From contig JADFNQ010000005.1 in assembly GCA_022563285.1 (NCBI GenBank), positions 1-16,671 of the forward strand: a DNA stretch of 16,671 bases, read 5' to 3'. Of this stretch, positions 6,486-13,333 are shown one piece after another. The notes beneath the pieces were generated by a model, which did no database searches, was not told where the DNA came from, and saw only the letters and a program-made list of their open reading frames with translations. Source of the stretch: Chloroflexota bacterium. GTDB taxonomy: Bacteria; Chloroflexota; Dehalococcoidia; SM23-28-2; RBG-16-64-32. The position numbers and the translations under genes were made by a program. Within the stretch, counting starts at the first letter, position 1; each line of letters begins with the position of its first letter.

Positions 6486-7988
6486 GTGGAGATCAAGGTC
6501 GAAAAGGGCGACCTCGCCCGGCACCCGGCCAAGGCCGTCATAGTCAACCTGTTCGAAGGAGTGAAAAGCCCCGGCGGCGGCACCGGCGCTGTAGACAAGG
6601 CGCTGGACGGCGCCATCAGCCAGCTCATCGCCGAGGGCGAGATCAAGGGGAAGAAGAGCGAGCTCACCCTCGTTCACACGTTGGGCAAGCTGCCCACACC
6701 TCGCGTCCTCGTCGTAGGCCTGGGCAAACAGGCGGACTTCAGCCTGGATACCGTCCGCGACGTCACCGGTACTGCCCTGCGGCGCATCCGCAACACCGGC
6801 GCCACCACGGTGGCGACGATCGTACACGGAGCGGGAATCGCCGGCCTTGAACCGGAGGCCTGCGCCCAGGCGATCGCGGAGGGGACAGTGATGGGGCTAT
6901 ACCGCTTCGACCGCCTTAAGAAGCCCGACGAGGACCAGACTCAGATCGATGCCGTCACCCTGGTGGAGTTCGACCAGTCCAAGCTGGAGGCGCTCCGGCG
7001 CGGCGTGGAGCGCGGCCGCATCCTGGGAGAGGCCACCAGCCACGCCCGCGACATGGCCAACGAGCCCGCCAACCAGCTCACGCCCACCGTCATGGCCGAA
7101 CGGGCGCAGGCTCTAGCCGAGGACGCCGGGTTGGAGTGCCGGGTGCTGGAACGCGATGAGCTGGAGACGATGGGGATGGGCGCCCTTCTTGGCGTGGCCG
7201 CCGGCTCCGTCCAGCCCCCCAAGTTCATCGTCATGCACTACAGAGGTGGCGCCAACAACACGATCGGCCTCCTGGGCAAGGGGGTCACGTTCGACTCAGG
7301 CGGCATCTCGATCAAACCGTCCGGCGGCATGGAGGAGATGAAGGGCGATATGTCAGGCGGGGCTGCCGTCATCTCCGCCATGTGGGCCCTGGGCAAGCTC
7401 AAGGCGCCGGTCAACGTCACCGCCATGGTCCCCGCCACCGAGAACATGCCCTCCGGCTCGGCCACGAAGCCCGGCGACGTCCTGCGGGCGATGAACGGCA
7501 GGACGATCGAGGTGATAAACACGGACGCCGAAGGCCGTCTCATCCTTGCCGATGCTATCTGCTACGCCCGTCAGGAGAAGCTCTCCCCCATCATCGACGT
7601 GGCCACGCTGACGGGGGCGATGCAGATCGCCCTCGGCCCCGCGGTCACCGGCTTCATGGCCACGGACGACGCCCTGGCCGAGGCATTGGTCAAGGCCGGC
7701 GAGGAGTGCGGCGAGCGCATGTGGCGATTCCCCCTCGTCGACGAGTACCGCGAGTCGCTCAAGAGCAACGTGGCGGACATCAAGAACACTGGCAATCGCT
7801 ACGGCGGGGCGATTAGCGCCGCCAAGTTCCTCCACTTCTTCGCGGAGGACAGCGCCTGGGTGCACATCGACATGGCGTCCACGGACAACGTGAGCAAGAA
7901 CAAGGGGGCCTGGGTGAAGGGCGCCACCGGCATCCCCACACGGACGCTGGTGAACCTGCTGCTGTCCCTGGCGAGCCAGGGGAAGTGA
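6486..7988 (+). CDS. pepA: Leucyl (cytosol) aminopeptidase, M17 family
   Basis: A two-metal hexameric peptidase that removes N-terminal residues, especially Leu, from peptides in the cytoplasm. I start it at GTG 6486 (MEIKVEKGDLARH), six bases after the Shine-Dalgarno GAAGGGAG and downstream of a strong promoter. This gives 500 residues, the usual length. A 29-codon extension to GTG 6399 is open but would contain the promoter. The N-terminal macrodomain-like part runs to about residue 150. The catalytic domain shows LGKGVTFDSGGISIKP (Lys265, Asp270, Lys277), KGDMSGGAAV (Asp288) and the family signature NTDAEGRL (Asp347, Glu349, Arg351). All metal ligands and both catalytic side chains known from E. 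coli PepA are present, each offset by five positions. It is a single-gene unit convergent with the YtfJ-like gene. In some bacteria PepA also binds DNA in site-specific recombination; nothing here shows that. Confidence 0.95.
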   Translation: MEIKVEKGDLARHPAKAVIVNLFEGVKSPGGGTGAVDKALDGAISQLIAEGEIKGKKSELTLVHTLGKLPTPRVLVVGLGKQADFSLDTVRDVTGTALRRIRNTGATTVATIVHGAGIAGLEPEACAQAIAEGTVMGLYRFDRLKKPDEDQTQIDAVTLVEFDQSKLEALRRGVERGRILGEATSHARDMANEPANQLTPTVMAERAQALAEDAGLECRVLERDELETMGMGALLGVAAGSVQPPKFIVMHYRGGANNTIGLLGKGVTFDSGGISIKPSGGMEEMKGDMSGGAAVISAMWALGKLKAPVNVTAMVPATENMPSGSATKPGDVLRAMNGRTIEVINTDAEGRLILADAICYARQEKLSPIIDVATLTGAMQIALGPAVTGFMATDDALAEALVKAGEECGERMWRFPLVDEYRESLKSNVADIKNTGNRYGGAISAAKFLHFFAEDSAWVHIDMASTDNVSKNKGAWVKGATGIPTRTLVNLLLSLASQGK

Positions 7989-8008
7989 TCCCCGAAGACC
8001 GCGGCGGC

Positions 8009-8054
8009 AGGCACGATGCCTAGCGTCCGCGTTCCCGGATGCCTTCATCCGGAA
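8009..8054. terminator. Two hairpins between convergent pepA and ytfJ-like gene
   Basis: AGGCA-CGA-TGCCT (8009-8021) is followed by a larger hairpin at 8032-8054, where TTCC and GGATG pair with CATCC and GGAA around one bulged C and a CCTT loop. They lie in the gap between two converging genes, where a bidirectional terminator is expected. There is no T tract on either strand. Confidence 0.45.
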
Positions 8055-8097
8055 CAGCGTGGGCACCCGATTCGAGCTGCAGCGGGCCGGGGCAGCG

Positions 8098-8484
8098 CTA
8101 CTTCCGCCGCCCCCGCAGCGCCCGCACGATCATCCACAGCCCGAAGAAGGTGAGGCCGGTGGTGATGATGCGCGTCCAGTCCAGCACGGGGACCAAGCGG
8201 GTCTCGTCCGGGGTGATTTCCAGCACGCCGACGGGGTGCACACGGACGGCTCCGCCGCCACCACCCCCACTGCCGCTGCCGCCGCTGGCGCCATCGCCCC
8301 CCGGGCCTCCGCTCCCGGCTCCCGCGCCGGCGCCGAACCCGTAGGCCACCGCCGCTATAGGGATAACCGTCTTCTCCCCAATCTCCCGGGGCTCCCCGTA
8401 GATCACCTCCACCTTGGCTGAGCCCTTGATCCGTTCCAGCAGACCGGAGACTATGTGCTCTCCGACCAGGGCAGGCTCCTGCAT
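8098..8484 (-). CDS. GerW/YtfJ-like family protein
   Basis: A 128-residue protein matching the Spore_YtfJ (GerW) layout: an amphipathic N-terminus (VSGLLERIKGSAKVEVIYGEP), a conserved strand KTVIPIAAVAYGFGAG, a long Gly/Ser-rich low-complexity stretch (about 50-79), then AVRVHPVGVLEITPDETRLVPVLD. The C-terminus is a hydrophobic segment ending in basic residues (LTFFGLWMIVRALRGRRK), likely a membrane or membrane-surface anchor. In Bacillus the family is tied to spore germination, but homologues occur in many non-sporulating bacteria, where the role is unknown. AGGAGG (8491-8496) lies six bases from the ATG, and a TATAAT -10 element (8504-8509) lies just upstream of that. Confidence 0.85.
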   Translation of the reverse strand: MQEPALVGEHIVSGLLERIKGSAKVEVIYGEPREIGEKTVIPIAAVAYGFGAGAGAGSGGPGGDGASGGSGSGGGGGGAVRVHPVGVLEITPDETRLVPVLDWTRIITTGLTFFGLWMIVRALRGRRK

Positions 8485-8490
8485 GACGAA

Positions 8491-8509
8491 CCTCCTCTCG
8501 AGAATTATA
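8491..8509 (-). promoter_or_regulatory. TATAAT -10 box and AGGAGG of the YtfJ-like gene
   Basis: On the minus strand, a perfect TATAAT (8509-8504) is followed seven bases later by AGGAGG (8496-8491) and then, after six bases, the ATG. I found no good -35 box at normal spacing; that position falls inside the hairpins at 8518-8577. The transcript leader would be only about 12 bases. Confidence 0.5.
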
Positions 8510-8517
8510 GCGGTGAC

Positions 8518-8577
8518 CCTGCCTATCGGCAGGAAGGCTTCAGGCCTCCACAGGCGTGTAGAAGGCTGAAGCCTTCC
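8518..8577. repeat. Palindromic (REP/MITE-like) repeat, possible terminator
   Basis: GGAAGGCTTCAG (8532-8543) and CTGAAGCCTTCC (8566-8577) are perfect 12-bp inverted arms around a 22-base loop. Two more G-C pairs are possible past one bulged G. A second hairpin, CCTGCC-TATC-GGCAGG (8518-8533), overlaps the left arm by two bases, so the two compete. The element sits between the methyltransferase stop and the -10 box of the YtfJ-like gene. The form resembles short dispersed palindromic repeats found in intergenic regions of many bacterial genomes, but only one copy is in this window, so dispersal cannot be shown. Confidence 0.6.
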
Positions 8578-8591
8578 GCTACGTCTTGAGG

Positions 8592-9425
8592 CTACTCCTT
8601 GCTGGCGACGACGAGCAGCCAGTTGCGGGGCGACGTCTCCAGGCCCAACTCCTCGAACGCCCCGCGGGCACCGTACTTCAGCGCCTTGCTGGCCGACTCC
8701 AGGGGCACGCCGGGCATCGCGCCCTCAATGAACAGGCTGTACTCGCTGATATCCTCAAACCCCTTCAGGGTCATCGGCACCGGCACCACCTCGTTCTCGC
8801 GGACGTGGAAGCCGTTCGCCTCCACAAGGGCGATGTACTCTTCGCGGCTCAAGGGCTGGCGGGCCAGGGCCCGCTGCGCCCTGTCCGGAAACAACCCCTC
8901 CTTCTCGCGCAGGTTGCGCAGTGCCTTCATCATCCAGCGCCGATAGAACTGGAACGATTCCGGGGGCTCCGCCCCCTGGAAGAACGAGGTGTTGAAGGAG
9001 AACGTGCCGCCCTCCCTCAGGCTGCGGTAGGCCTCCTGCACCACGGCTGCCTTCTCCTTCACGAGGTGGATGGCGTTACAGAAGAACACGGCGTCCACCG
9101 GCTTACGAACCAGTTGGGAGAACCGCTCCGCTCCCCCCTGCACGAACCGCACGACGGCATCGCCGATGTTCTCCAGGTTTCGCCGCGCCACCTCGGTCGC
9201 GGTCTCCGAGGGCTCCACCGCGATCACTTCCGCGCCTTGCCCGACGGGAAGGCTGCCACCGTTCGCCATCTCCGCAACCAGCAGTCGCGTCACCGCTCCC
9301 GTCCCCGCGCCCAGGTCAACCACACGCTGCCCCGGCCGCAGCTTGGCCAGCGCCACCAAGCGCCGGTTGACCTCCTGGTAGAACGGATTCTGAGAGAACT
9401 TCTCCAGGGTAAAGTCGCTTGTCAT
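8592..9425 (-). CDS. Class I SAM-dependent methyltransferase
   Basis: A 277-residue protein starting at ATG 9425 (MTSDFTLEKFSQNPFYQEV). AAGGAGG (9431-9437) lies five bases upstream; the frame extends five codons further to a GTG, but that would swallow the Shine-Dalgarno. Motif I, VVDLGAGTGAVTRLL (about 35-49), binds S-adenosylmethionine. EVIAVEPSETATEVARRNL supplies the acidic residue at the end of beta-2, and VDAVFFCNAIHLVKEKAAVV is motif IV. The C-terminal half (REEYIALVEANGFHV) fits the UbiE/Methyltransf_11-25 type that acts on small molecules. Nothing in the sequence or neighbours names the substrate. Confidence 0.85.
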   Translation of the reverse strand: MTSDFTLEKFSQNPFYQEVNRRLVALAKLRPGQRVVDLGAGTGAVTRLLVAEMANGGSLPVGQGAEVIAVEPSETATEVARRNLENIGDAVVRFVQGGAERFSQLVRKPVDAVFFCNAIHLVKEKAAVVQEAYRSLREGGTFSFNTSFFQGAEPPESFQFYRRWMMKALRNLREKEGLFPDRAQRALARQPLSREEYIALVEANGFHVRENEVVPVPMTLKGFEDISEYSLFIEGAMPGVPLESASKALKYGARGAFEELGLETSPRNWLLVVASKE

Positions 9426-9559
9426 ATTCGCCTCCTTCACGCCAGCCGCCCGGCGCCGCGGCCTACTAGGACATGACGCCGCCTCGGCACCTCACTAACA
9501 CCCATCCAATCCATAAGTTTACGACAAACCGGCCCTGCCCCGTAAGTCATATCAGAACC

Positions 9560-10756
9560 CTATCTTCGAACAAGGGCGGCGACCCGGTCCAGGACGCGCG
9601 CGGCGACCTCGTACTTGTCCAACAGAGGCAGCTCCTCCTCACTCTGGCCGTCAAGCAGTATTACCTTGTTGGTGTCCGAGCCGAAGCCGCAACCTTCGGC
9701 CGTGACGTCGTTGGCGACGATGAGATCCAGCCCCTTCTCCTCCAGCTTGCGCCGGGCGTTGGCCAGCAATTCCTCACTTTCGGCGGCGAAGCCCACCTTG
9801 ACCAGACCCTCCCGCTGGCCCAACTCCGCCAATATGTCCGGCGTCCGCACCAGTGAGAGGCTCAACCCCTCCCGGCGGCGCTTGATCTTCTGGCCCACCG
9901 CCTCCGCCGGCTGGTAGTCTGCGACAGCGGCCGCCATGATCACCGCGTCCGCAGCGGCGCATTCGTCCAGCACGGCGTCGCGCATCTCCGCGGCGCGGCG
10001 CACGGACAGGAGGCGTACGGCGTAGGGATGGGGCAAGGCCGCCGGTCCGCTGACCAGGACGACATCCGCACCACGGTCTCGCGCGGCCTCAGCCAGGGCA
10101 TAGCCCATCTTGCCGGAGGAGTAGTTGCCGAAGTAGCGGACGGGGTCGATGGGCTCCTGGGTGCCGCCGGCGCTGACCACCACTTTTTTACCCCCTAAGT
10201 CACCGCCCCTGCCCAGGACGTACCTGAGCGCGCCGATAATCGTGTCCACCTCAGACATCCTGCCCGGGCCGGTGTGGCCGGAGGCCAACCTCCCCACTTC
10301 CGGTCCCACCACGTGCGCGCCGCGGCCCCGCAGCGTCTCCAGATGGCCCTGGGTCGCCTCATGCTCGAACATCTGTGGATCCATCGCCGGGCAGACGATG
10401 ATGGGCGCCCGGGTGGCGAGGGCAGTCAGGCTGATCATGTCCTCGGCGAGCCCCAGGGCCACTCTCGCGATGGTGGTCGCGCTGGCCGGGGCGATGAGCA
10501 GCGCCTCGGCCCGGCGGGCCAGCTCGATATGCAGCTCCGCCGCAGCGGACGAGGTGTCGAACATATCCACGTAGGCCGGGCGCCCGCTCAGGCTCTGAAA
10601 CGTTAGCGGCGTGACGAACTCGACAGCCGCGGGCGTGAGAAGAACGTCCAGTCGGACGCCGGCCTGTGTGAGCTTGCTGGCCAGGTCCGCCGCCTTGTAG
10701 GCGGCTATGCTCCCGCTCACCCCCAGGACGATCTGTCGATCGGTCAGGTTGTACAT
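9560..10756 (-). CDS. coaBC: Bifunctional phosphopantothenoylcysteine decarboxylase / phosphopantothenate-cysteine ligase
   Basis: CoaBC carries out two consecutive steps of coenzyme A synthesis: ligating cysteine to 4'-phosphopantothenate (CoaB, C-terminal) and decarboxylating the product with FMN (CoaC, N-terminal). The 398 residues match full length. CoaC shows GSIAAYK (15-21), the catalytic His76 in ELHIELA, PASATTIAR and PAMDPQM (123-129). CoaB shows SAGGTQEPIDPVRYFGNYSSGKMG (195-218, Asn211), MAAAVADYQP and Lys290 in KIKR. Positions run exactly one ahead of E. coli Dfp. On that alignment the decarboxylase half has Asp126 where E. coli has Asn125 and Ser159 where it has Cys158. GGTGGTGA (10767-10774) lies 10 bases before the ATG. 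It follows coaX after 49 bases, so the two are probably one operon. Confidence 0.95.
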   Translation of the reverse strand: MYNLTDRQIVLGVSGSIAAYKAADLASKLTQAGVRLDVLLTPAAVEFVTPLTFQSLSGRPAYVDMFDTSSAAAELHIELARRAEALLIAPASATTIARVALGLAEDMISLTALATRAPIIVCPAMDPQMFEHEATQGHLETLRGRGAHVVGPEVGRLASGHTGPGRMSEVDTIIGALRYVLGRGGDLGGKKVVVSAGGTQEPIDPVRYFGNYSSGKMGYALAEAARDRGADVVLVSGPAALPHPYAVRLLSVRRAAEMRDAVLDECAAADAVIMAAAVADYQPAEAVGQKIKRRREGLSLSLVRTPDILAELGQREGLVKVGFAAESEELLANARRKLEEKGLDLIVANDVTAEGCGFGSDTNKVILLDGQSEEELPLLDKYEVAARVLDRVAALVRR

Positions 10757-10805
10757 GTTCTGTCCGTCACCACCCGGGCCTCAGCCTACTTCCGTCCACG
10801 ACCCC

Positions 10806-11579
10806 TCACTCGCCTCGGTTCATATCGAATATGAGACGCAGCCCCTCCAGCGTGAGGTCCACGTTCACCTCGTCTATTACGTCTGTCTCGCGGGCGATGA
10901 GATCGGCGTAGCCGCCGGTTGCTATCACCTTGGCGCCGGGGCCCAGCTCCTGTTTGAAGCGGCGCACGATCCCTTCCACCAGCCCCACGAAGCCGAATAC
11001 GATCCCCGACTGGACGGACGCCACGGTGCTGCGGCCGATGGCCGATTTGGGCCTGACTAGCTCCACGCGGTGCAGCTTGGCCGCACGCTGGAACAACGCC
11101 TCCGTGGCGATACCCAGGCCGGGGGCGATGGCGCCGCCCAGATAGTCCCCGTCTTTGCTGATGCCGTCGAAGACGGTGCCCGTGCCCAGATCCACTATCA
11201 CTATCGGCGGCGGGCCGTAAAGGTGGATCGCCGCAACCGCGTCAGCGACGCGGTCCACGCCTACGTCCCGGGGGCTGTCATAGACGATGCGCAGCCCCGT
11301 CCGCACCCCCGTGCCAACGACCAGGGGCCGCACCTTGAAGTACCGCGTGCAGACCGCCTCGAAAACGGGGTCCATGTCCGGCACCACGCTCCCCATGACG
11401 GCCTCCGTGACGTCGTTCAGCTCGATCTCCTCATGGGCGAGGAGGTTGGTCATCAGCACTCCGTACTCATCGGTCAGCTTTCCCACGTCAGTGGAGAACC
11501 GCCAGGTGGCGCGGAGCTTCCCATCCTCGAAAACGCCCATGGTCACGTTGGTGTTGCCAACGTCTAGCGCTAACAGCAA
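10806..11579 (-). CDS. coaX: Type III pantothenate kinase
   Basis: CoaX phosphorylates pantothenate with ATP, the first step of coenzyme A synthesis, in the cytoplasm. I start it at TTG 11579, giving MLLALDVGNTN, the usual N-terminus and a 257-residue protein of normal length. A perfect GGAGGTGA (11590-11597) lies 10 bases upstream. The frame stays open to an ATG at 11600, but that codon is upstream of the Shine-Dalgarno and about six bases from the predicted transcript start. Motifs of the ASKHA-fold kinase are present: DVGNTN with the catalytic Asp, DVGVDRVADAVAA, VIVDLGTGTVFDGI, GGAIAPGLGIATEALFQRAAKLHRVEL and IGRSTVASVQSGIVFGFVGLVEG. It precedes coaBC and is divergent from dnaA. Confidence 0.93.
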   Translation of the reverse strand: MLLALDVGNTNVTMGVFEDGKLRATWRFSTDVGKLTDEYGVLMTNLLAHEEIELNDVTEAVMGSVVPDMDPVFEAVCTRYFKVRPLVVGTGVRTGLRIVYDSPRDVGVDRVADAVAAIHLYGPPPIVIVDLGTGTVFDGISKDGDYLGGAIAPGLGIATEALFQRAAKLHRVELVRPKSAIGRSTVASVQSGIVFGFVGLVEGIVRRFKQELGPGAKVIATGGYADLIARETDVIDEVNVDLTLEGLRLIFDMNRGE

Positions 11580-11612
11580 GGGTGATCGGTCACCTCCCAT
11601 GACAGCGTGGCC

Positions 11613-11621
11613 ATTATAGCA
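11613..11621 (-). promoter_or_regulatory. Extended -10 promoter of coaX-coaBC
   Basis: On the minus strand, TGC-TATAAT is a perfect -10 hexamer (11618-11613) with the TGn extension, which can make up for the missing clear -35 box. Transcription would start near 11606, about 27 bases before the TTG start and just ahead of the GGAGGTGA. Confidence 0.6.
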
Positions 11622-11654
11622 GGCGCGATTTCTGGTCTGACTAGTCTCTTTTGG

Positions 11655-11672
11655 TCATGGTGTTCATGGTGA
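11655..11672. repeat. Tandem 9-base repeat in the coaX-dnaA intergenic region
   Basis: TCATGGTGT and TCATGGTGA lie head to tail and differ only at the last base. They are in the middle of the divergent promoter region. This could be an operator for a regulator of either operon, or chance. Confidence 0.3.
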
Positions 11673-11714
11673 GGAAAGGGGGCAGATTTTACCCGCCAGC
11701 TTGCCATAAAATCC

Positions 11715-11744
11715 TTGACCGCCTTGCTTGGAGGACTGTATCGT
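11715..11744 (+). promoter_or_regulatory. Possible dnaA promoter
   Basis: TTGACC (11715-11720) and TATCGT (11739-11744) are 18 bases apart. The -35 is good and the -10 is weak. Transcription would start near 11751 with a leader of about 58 bases. I found no DnaA box in this region, so the usual autorepression site is not evident here. Confidence 0.4.
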
Positions 11745-11808
11745 TCCGCCCGTCCGCTCCCCCCAAGACCGCCCGGCCTCGTCCGTTTCGCCCAACGGAG
11801 GGAACCAG

Positions 11809-13170
11809 ATGCAGGACCTCGTCGCCCACCGTGTATGGGATACTGCCCTAGGCCAGCTCCAGCTACAAGTCACCAGGCCCAACTACGACACGTGGCTCAA
11901 AGACACTGTTGGCCTAACCGCAAATAACGGCTCCTTCGTGATCGGCACGCCCTCTGACTTCGTCAGCGAGTGGCTCAGCGCCAAGATGGGCCCCGTCATC
12001 GCCAAGACGGTAGGCGGAATCCTGGGGCAGGAGGTCAATCTGCGCTTTCAGGTGGTCCAGCTAGGGAAAGACAACGGCGGTCACCAAGCAGACCCTCCAC
12101 CCCTCGCTGTCGGAAGCGGGCCAGCAACCGCAGCCTCCGTGCCCGCCACCCCCAAACACCTCAACGCTAAGTTCACCTTCGACCGGTTCGTCATCGGCGA
12201 GTCGAACCGGCTCGCGGCCGCTGCTGCCCTCGCCGCCTCCAAGCAGCCGGGGGACACGTACAACCCCCTGTTCATCTACGGGGGCCCCGGCCTCGGCAAG
12301 ACCCACCTCCTCCAGGCTATCGCCAACAGCTCCGAGAACGGCGACCGCAGAGTCATCTACATAACGTGTGAGCAGTTCACCAACGACTTCGTCTCCGCCA
12401 TCTCTCAAGGACATCAAGATGAGTTCCGCCGCAAGTACCGCACCGCCCACGTCCTCCTGGTGGACGATGTCCAGTTCCTGGCCGGTAAGGAGCGCACCCA
12501 GGAGGAGTTCTTCCACACCTACAACGATCTCTACTCCGACGGTTGCCAGGTAGTGCTGACCAGCGACCGCCCGCCCAAGACGATCGCCGGCCTTGAGGCC
12601 CGTCTCTCCTCCCGCTTCCAGTCGGGACTCATCGCTGACATTCAGCCGCCGGACGAGGAGACCCGTCTGGCGATCTTGCGTGAGAAAGCCCTCGAACAGC
12701 GGATCGATATCGACCCTGAGGTCGCCCAGCTCCTTGCTGACCGTGCTCAGGACAACGTCCGCGAACTCGAGGGCTTTCTCAACCGCGTCACCGCCTACGC
12801 CAGCCTGACGCGCTCCCCCATCACTCTGGAGATGGCCTCCCTAGCTATTGACGCCCTCACACCACCCACGTCCCCTTGTCCCCCGTCACCCGACGCCATA
12901 ATCAGCGGCGTAGCCCACTACTTCAACATCCCTACCACCGCCCTCCAGGGCCCCAGCCGTGCCAGACCCATCGCGGAAGCACGACACGTAGTGATGTACC
13001 TCCTCCGTGAGGATGCCCAACTGCCTCTCAAGCAGATCGGCCACCTTCTGGGCGGTCGAGACCACTCCACAGTTATCCACGGCTGCCGAAAAGTCTCCAC
13101 CCTCATCAAGACCGCCAAGGGCCGCCGCCAGATCACAGAGGTGCAGGCTCACTTACGCAGCTCTCGCTAA
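11809..13170 (+). CDS. dnaA: Chromosomal replication initiator protein DnaA
   Basis: DnaA binds DnaA boxes, forms an ATP-dependent filament, unwinds the origin and recruits the helicase. I start at ATG 11809 (MQDLVAHRVWDTALGQLQLQV), six bases after GGAGGG (11797-11802), giving 453 residues; a 27-codon upstream extension has no family resemblance. Domain I spans about 1-80 (RPNYDTWLKDTVGL), followed by a short Pro/Ala-rich linker. The AAA+ domain III has KFTFDRFVIGESNRLA, Walker A GGPGLGKT (158-165), Walker B LLVDDVQF (216-223), sensor I LTSDRPP and the arginine-finger region LSSRFQSG. Domain IV carries the DNA-binding signature GGRDHSTVIHGCRKV (415-429). The plus strand is C-rich throughout. 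It is followed after 163 bases by obgE. Confidence 0.96.
   Translation: MQDLVAHRVWDTALGQLQLQVTRPNYDTWLKDTVGLTANNGSFVIGTPSDFVSEWLSAKMGPVIAKTVGGILGQEVNLRFQVVQLGKDNGGHQADPPPLAVGSGPATAASVPATPKHLNAKFTFDRFVIGESNRLAAAAALAASKQPGDTYNPLFIYGGPGLGKTHLLQAIANSSENGDRRVIYITCEQFTNDFVSAISQGHQDEFRRKYRTAHVLLVDDVQFLAGKERTQEEFFHTYNDLYSDGCQVVLTSDRPPKTIAGLEARLSSRFQSGLIADIQPPDEETRLAILREKALEQRIDIDPEVAQLLADRAQDNVRELEGFLNRVTAYASLTRSPITLEMASLAIDALTPPTSPCPPSPDAIISGVAHYFNIPTTALQGPSRARPIAEARHVVMYLLREDAQLPLKQIGHLLGGRDHSTVIHGCRKVSTLIKTAKGRRQITEVQAHLRSSR
13073..13081 (+). promoter_or_regulatory. DnaA-box-like nonamer inside dnaA
   Basis: TTATCCACG matches the consensus TTATCCACA at eight of nine bases. It lies in the codons for the DNA-binding domain IV signature (TVIHG), so coding constraint may explain it. 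It is about 190 bases upstream of the other candidate origin elements. Confidence 0.35.
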
Positions 13171-13333
13171 GCAAGCCCTGCCGCGACCCTCAACATCCCG
13201 CCAACATCTCACTCTTACAAAACCACACCTTCTCCCCCCTCTGCCCAGCTACACTGCCAACACAGTCCACACCCCTACTACACCTACTAGGTCTTGCACC
13301 CAGTACAATCATGCCTAGGAGAAATAATCCACC
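13171..13333. promoter_or_regulatory. oriC: Candidate chromosomal replication origin (oriC) between dnaA and obgE
   Basis: This gap is where the plus strand changes from strongly C-rich to strongly G-rich. Within it, CAGTCCACA (13263-13271; seven of nine to TTGTCCACA) is followed by a CCC cluster and then CTACTACACCTACTA (13275-13289). The complementary strand of the last element reads TAG TAG GTG TAG TAG, which fits the DnaA-trio consensus 5'-TA[G/A]-3' in four of five triplets. To the right the sequence is poorer in GC (13304-13328), a possible unwinding region. TAATCCACC (13325-13333) is another weak box. The order box, GC cluster, trios, AT-richer DNA is that of the basal origin unwinding system described in Bacillus subtilis. 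The call is an inference; no experiment supports it here. Confidence 0.6.
13304..13322 (+). promoter_or_regulatory. -10 box and ribosome-binding site of obgE
   Basis: TACAAT (13304-13309) could serve as a -10 element, but no TTGACA-like sequence lies at the right distance. AGGAGA (13317-13322) is 11 bases before the obgE ATG. The promoter call is weak; the ribosome-binding site is reasonable. Confidence 0.4.

Noticed and set aside
7353..8066. A 237-codon minus-strand frame opposite pepA
   Set aside because: Antisense to the conserved catalytic domain of the aminopeptidase, with His/Arg/Gly-rich shadow composition.
8586..9476. A 296-codon plus-strand frame opposite the methyltransferase
   Set aside because: The minus strand encodes a clear SAM-binding motif and a good ribosome-binding site; the antisense product is Arg/His-rich with no recognisable domain.
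11601..11808. The region upstream of dnaA as an alternative origin
   Set aside because: I found no DnaA-box-like nonamer, trio element or AT-rich stretch there, and the skew does not change sign at this place.
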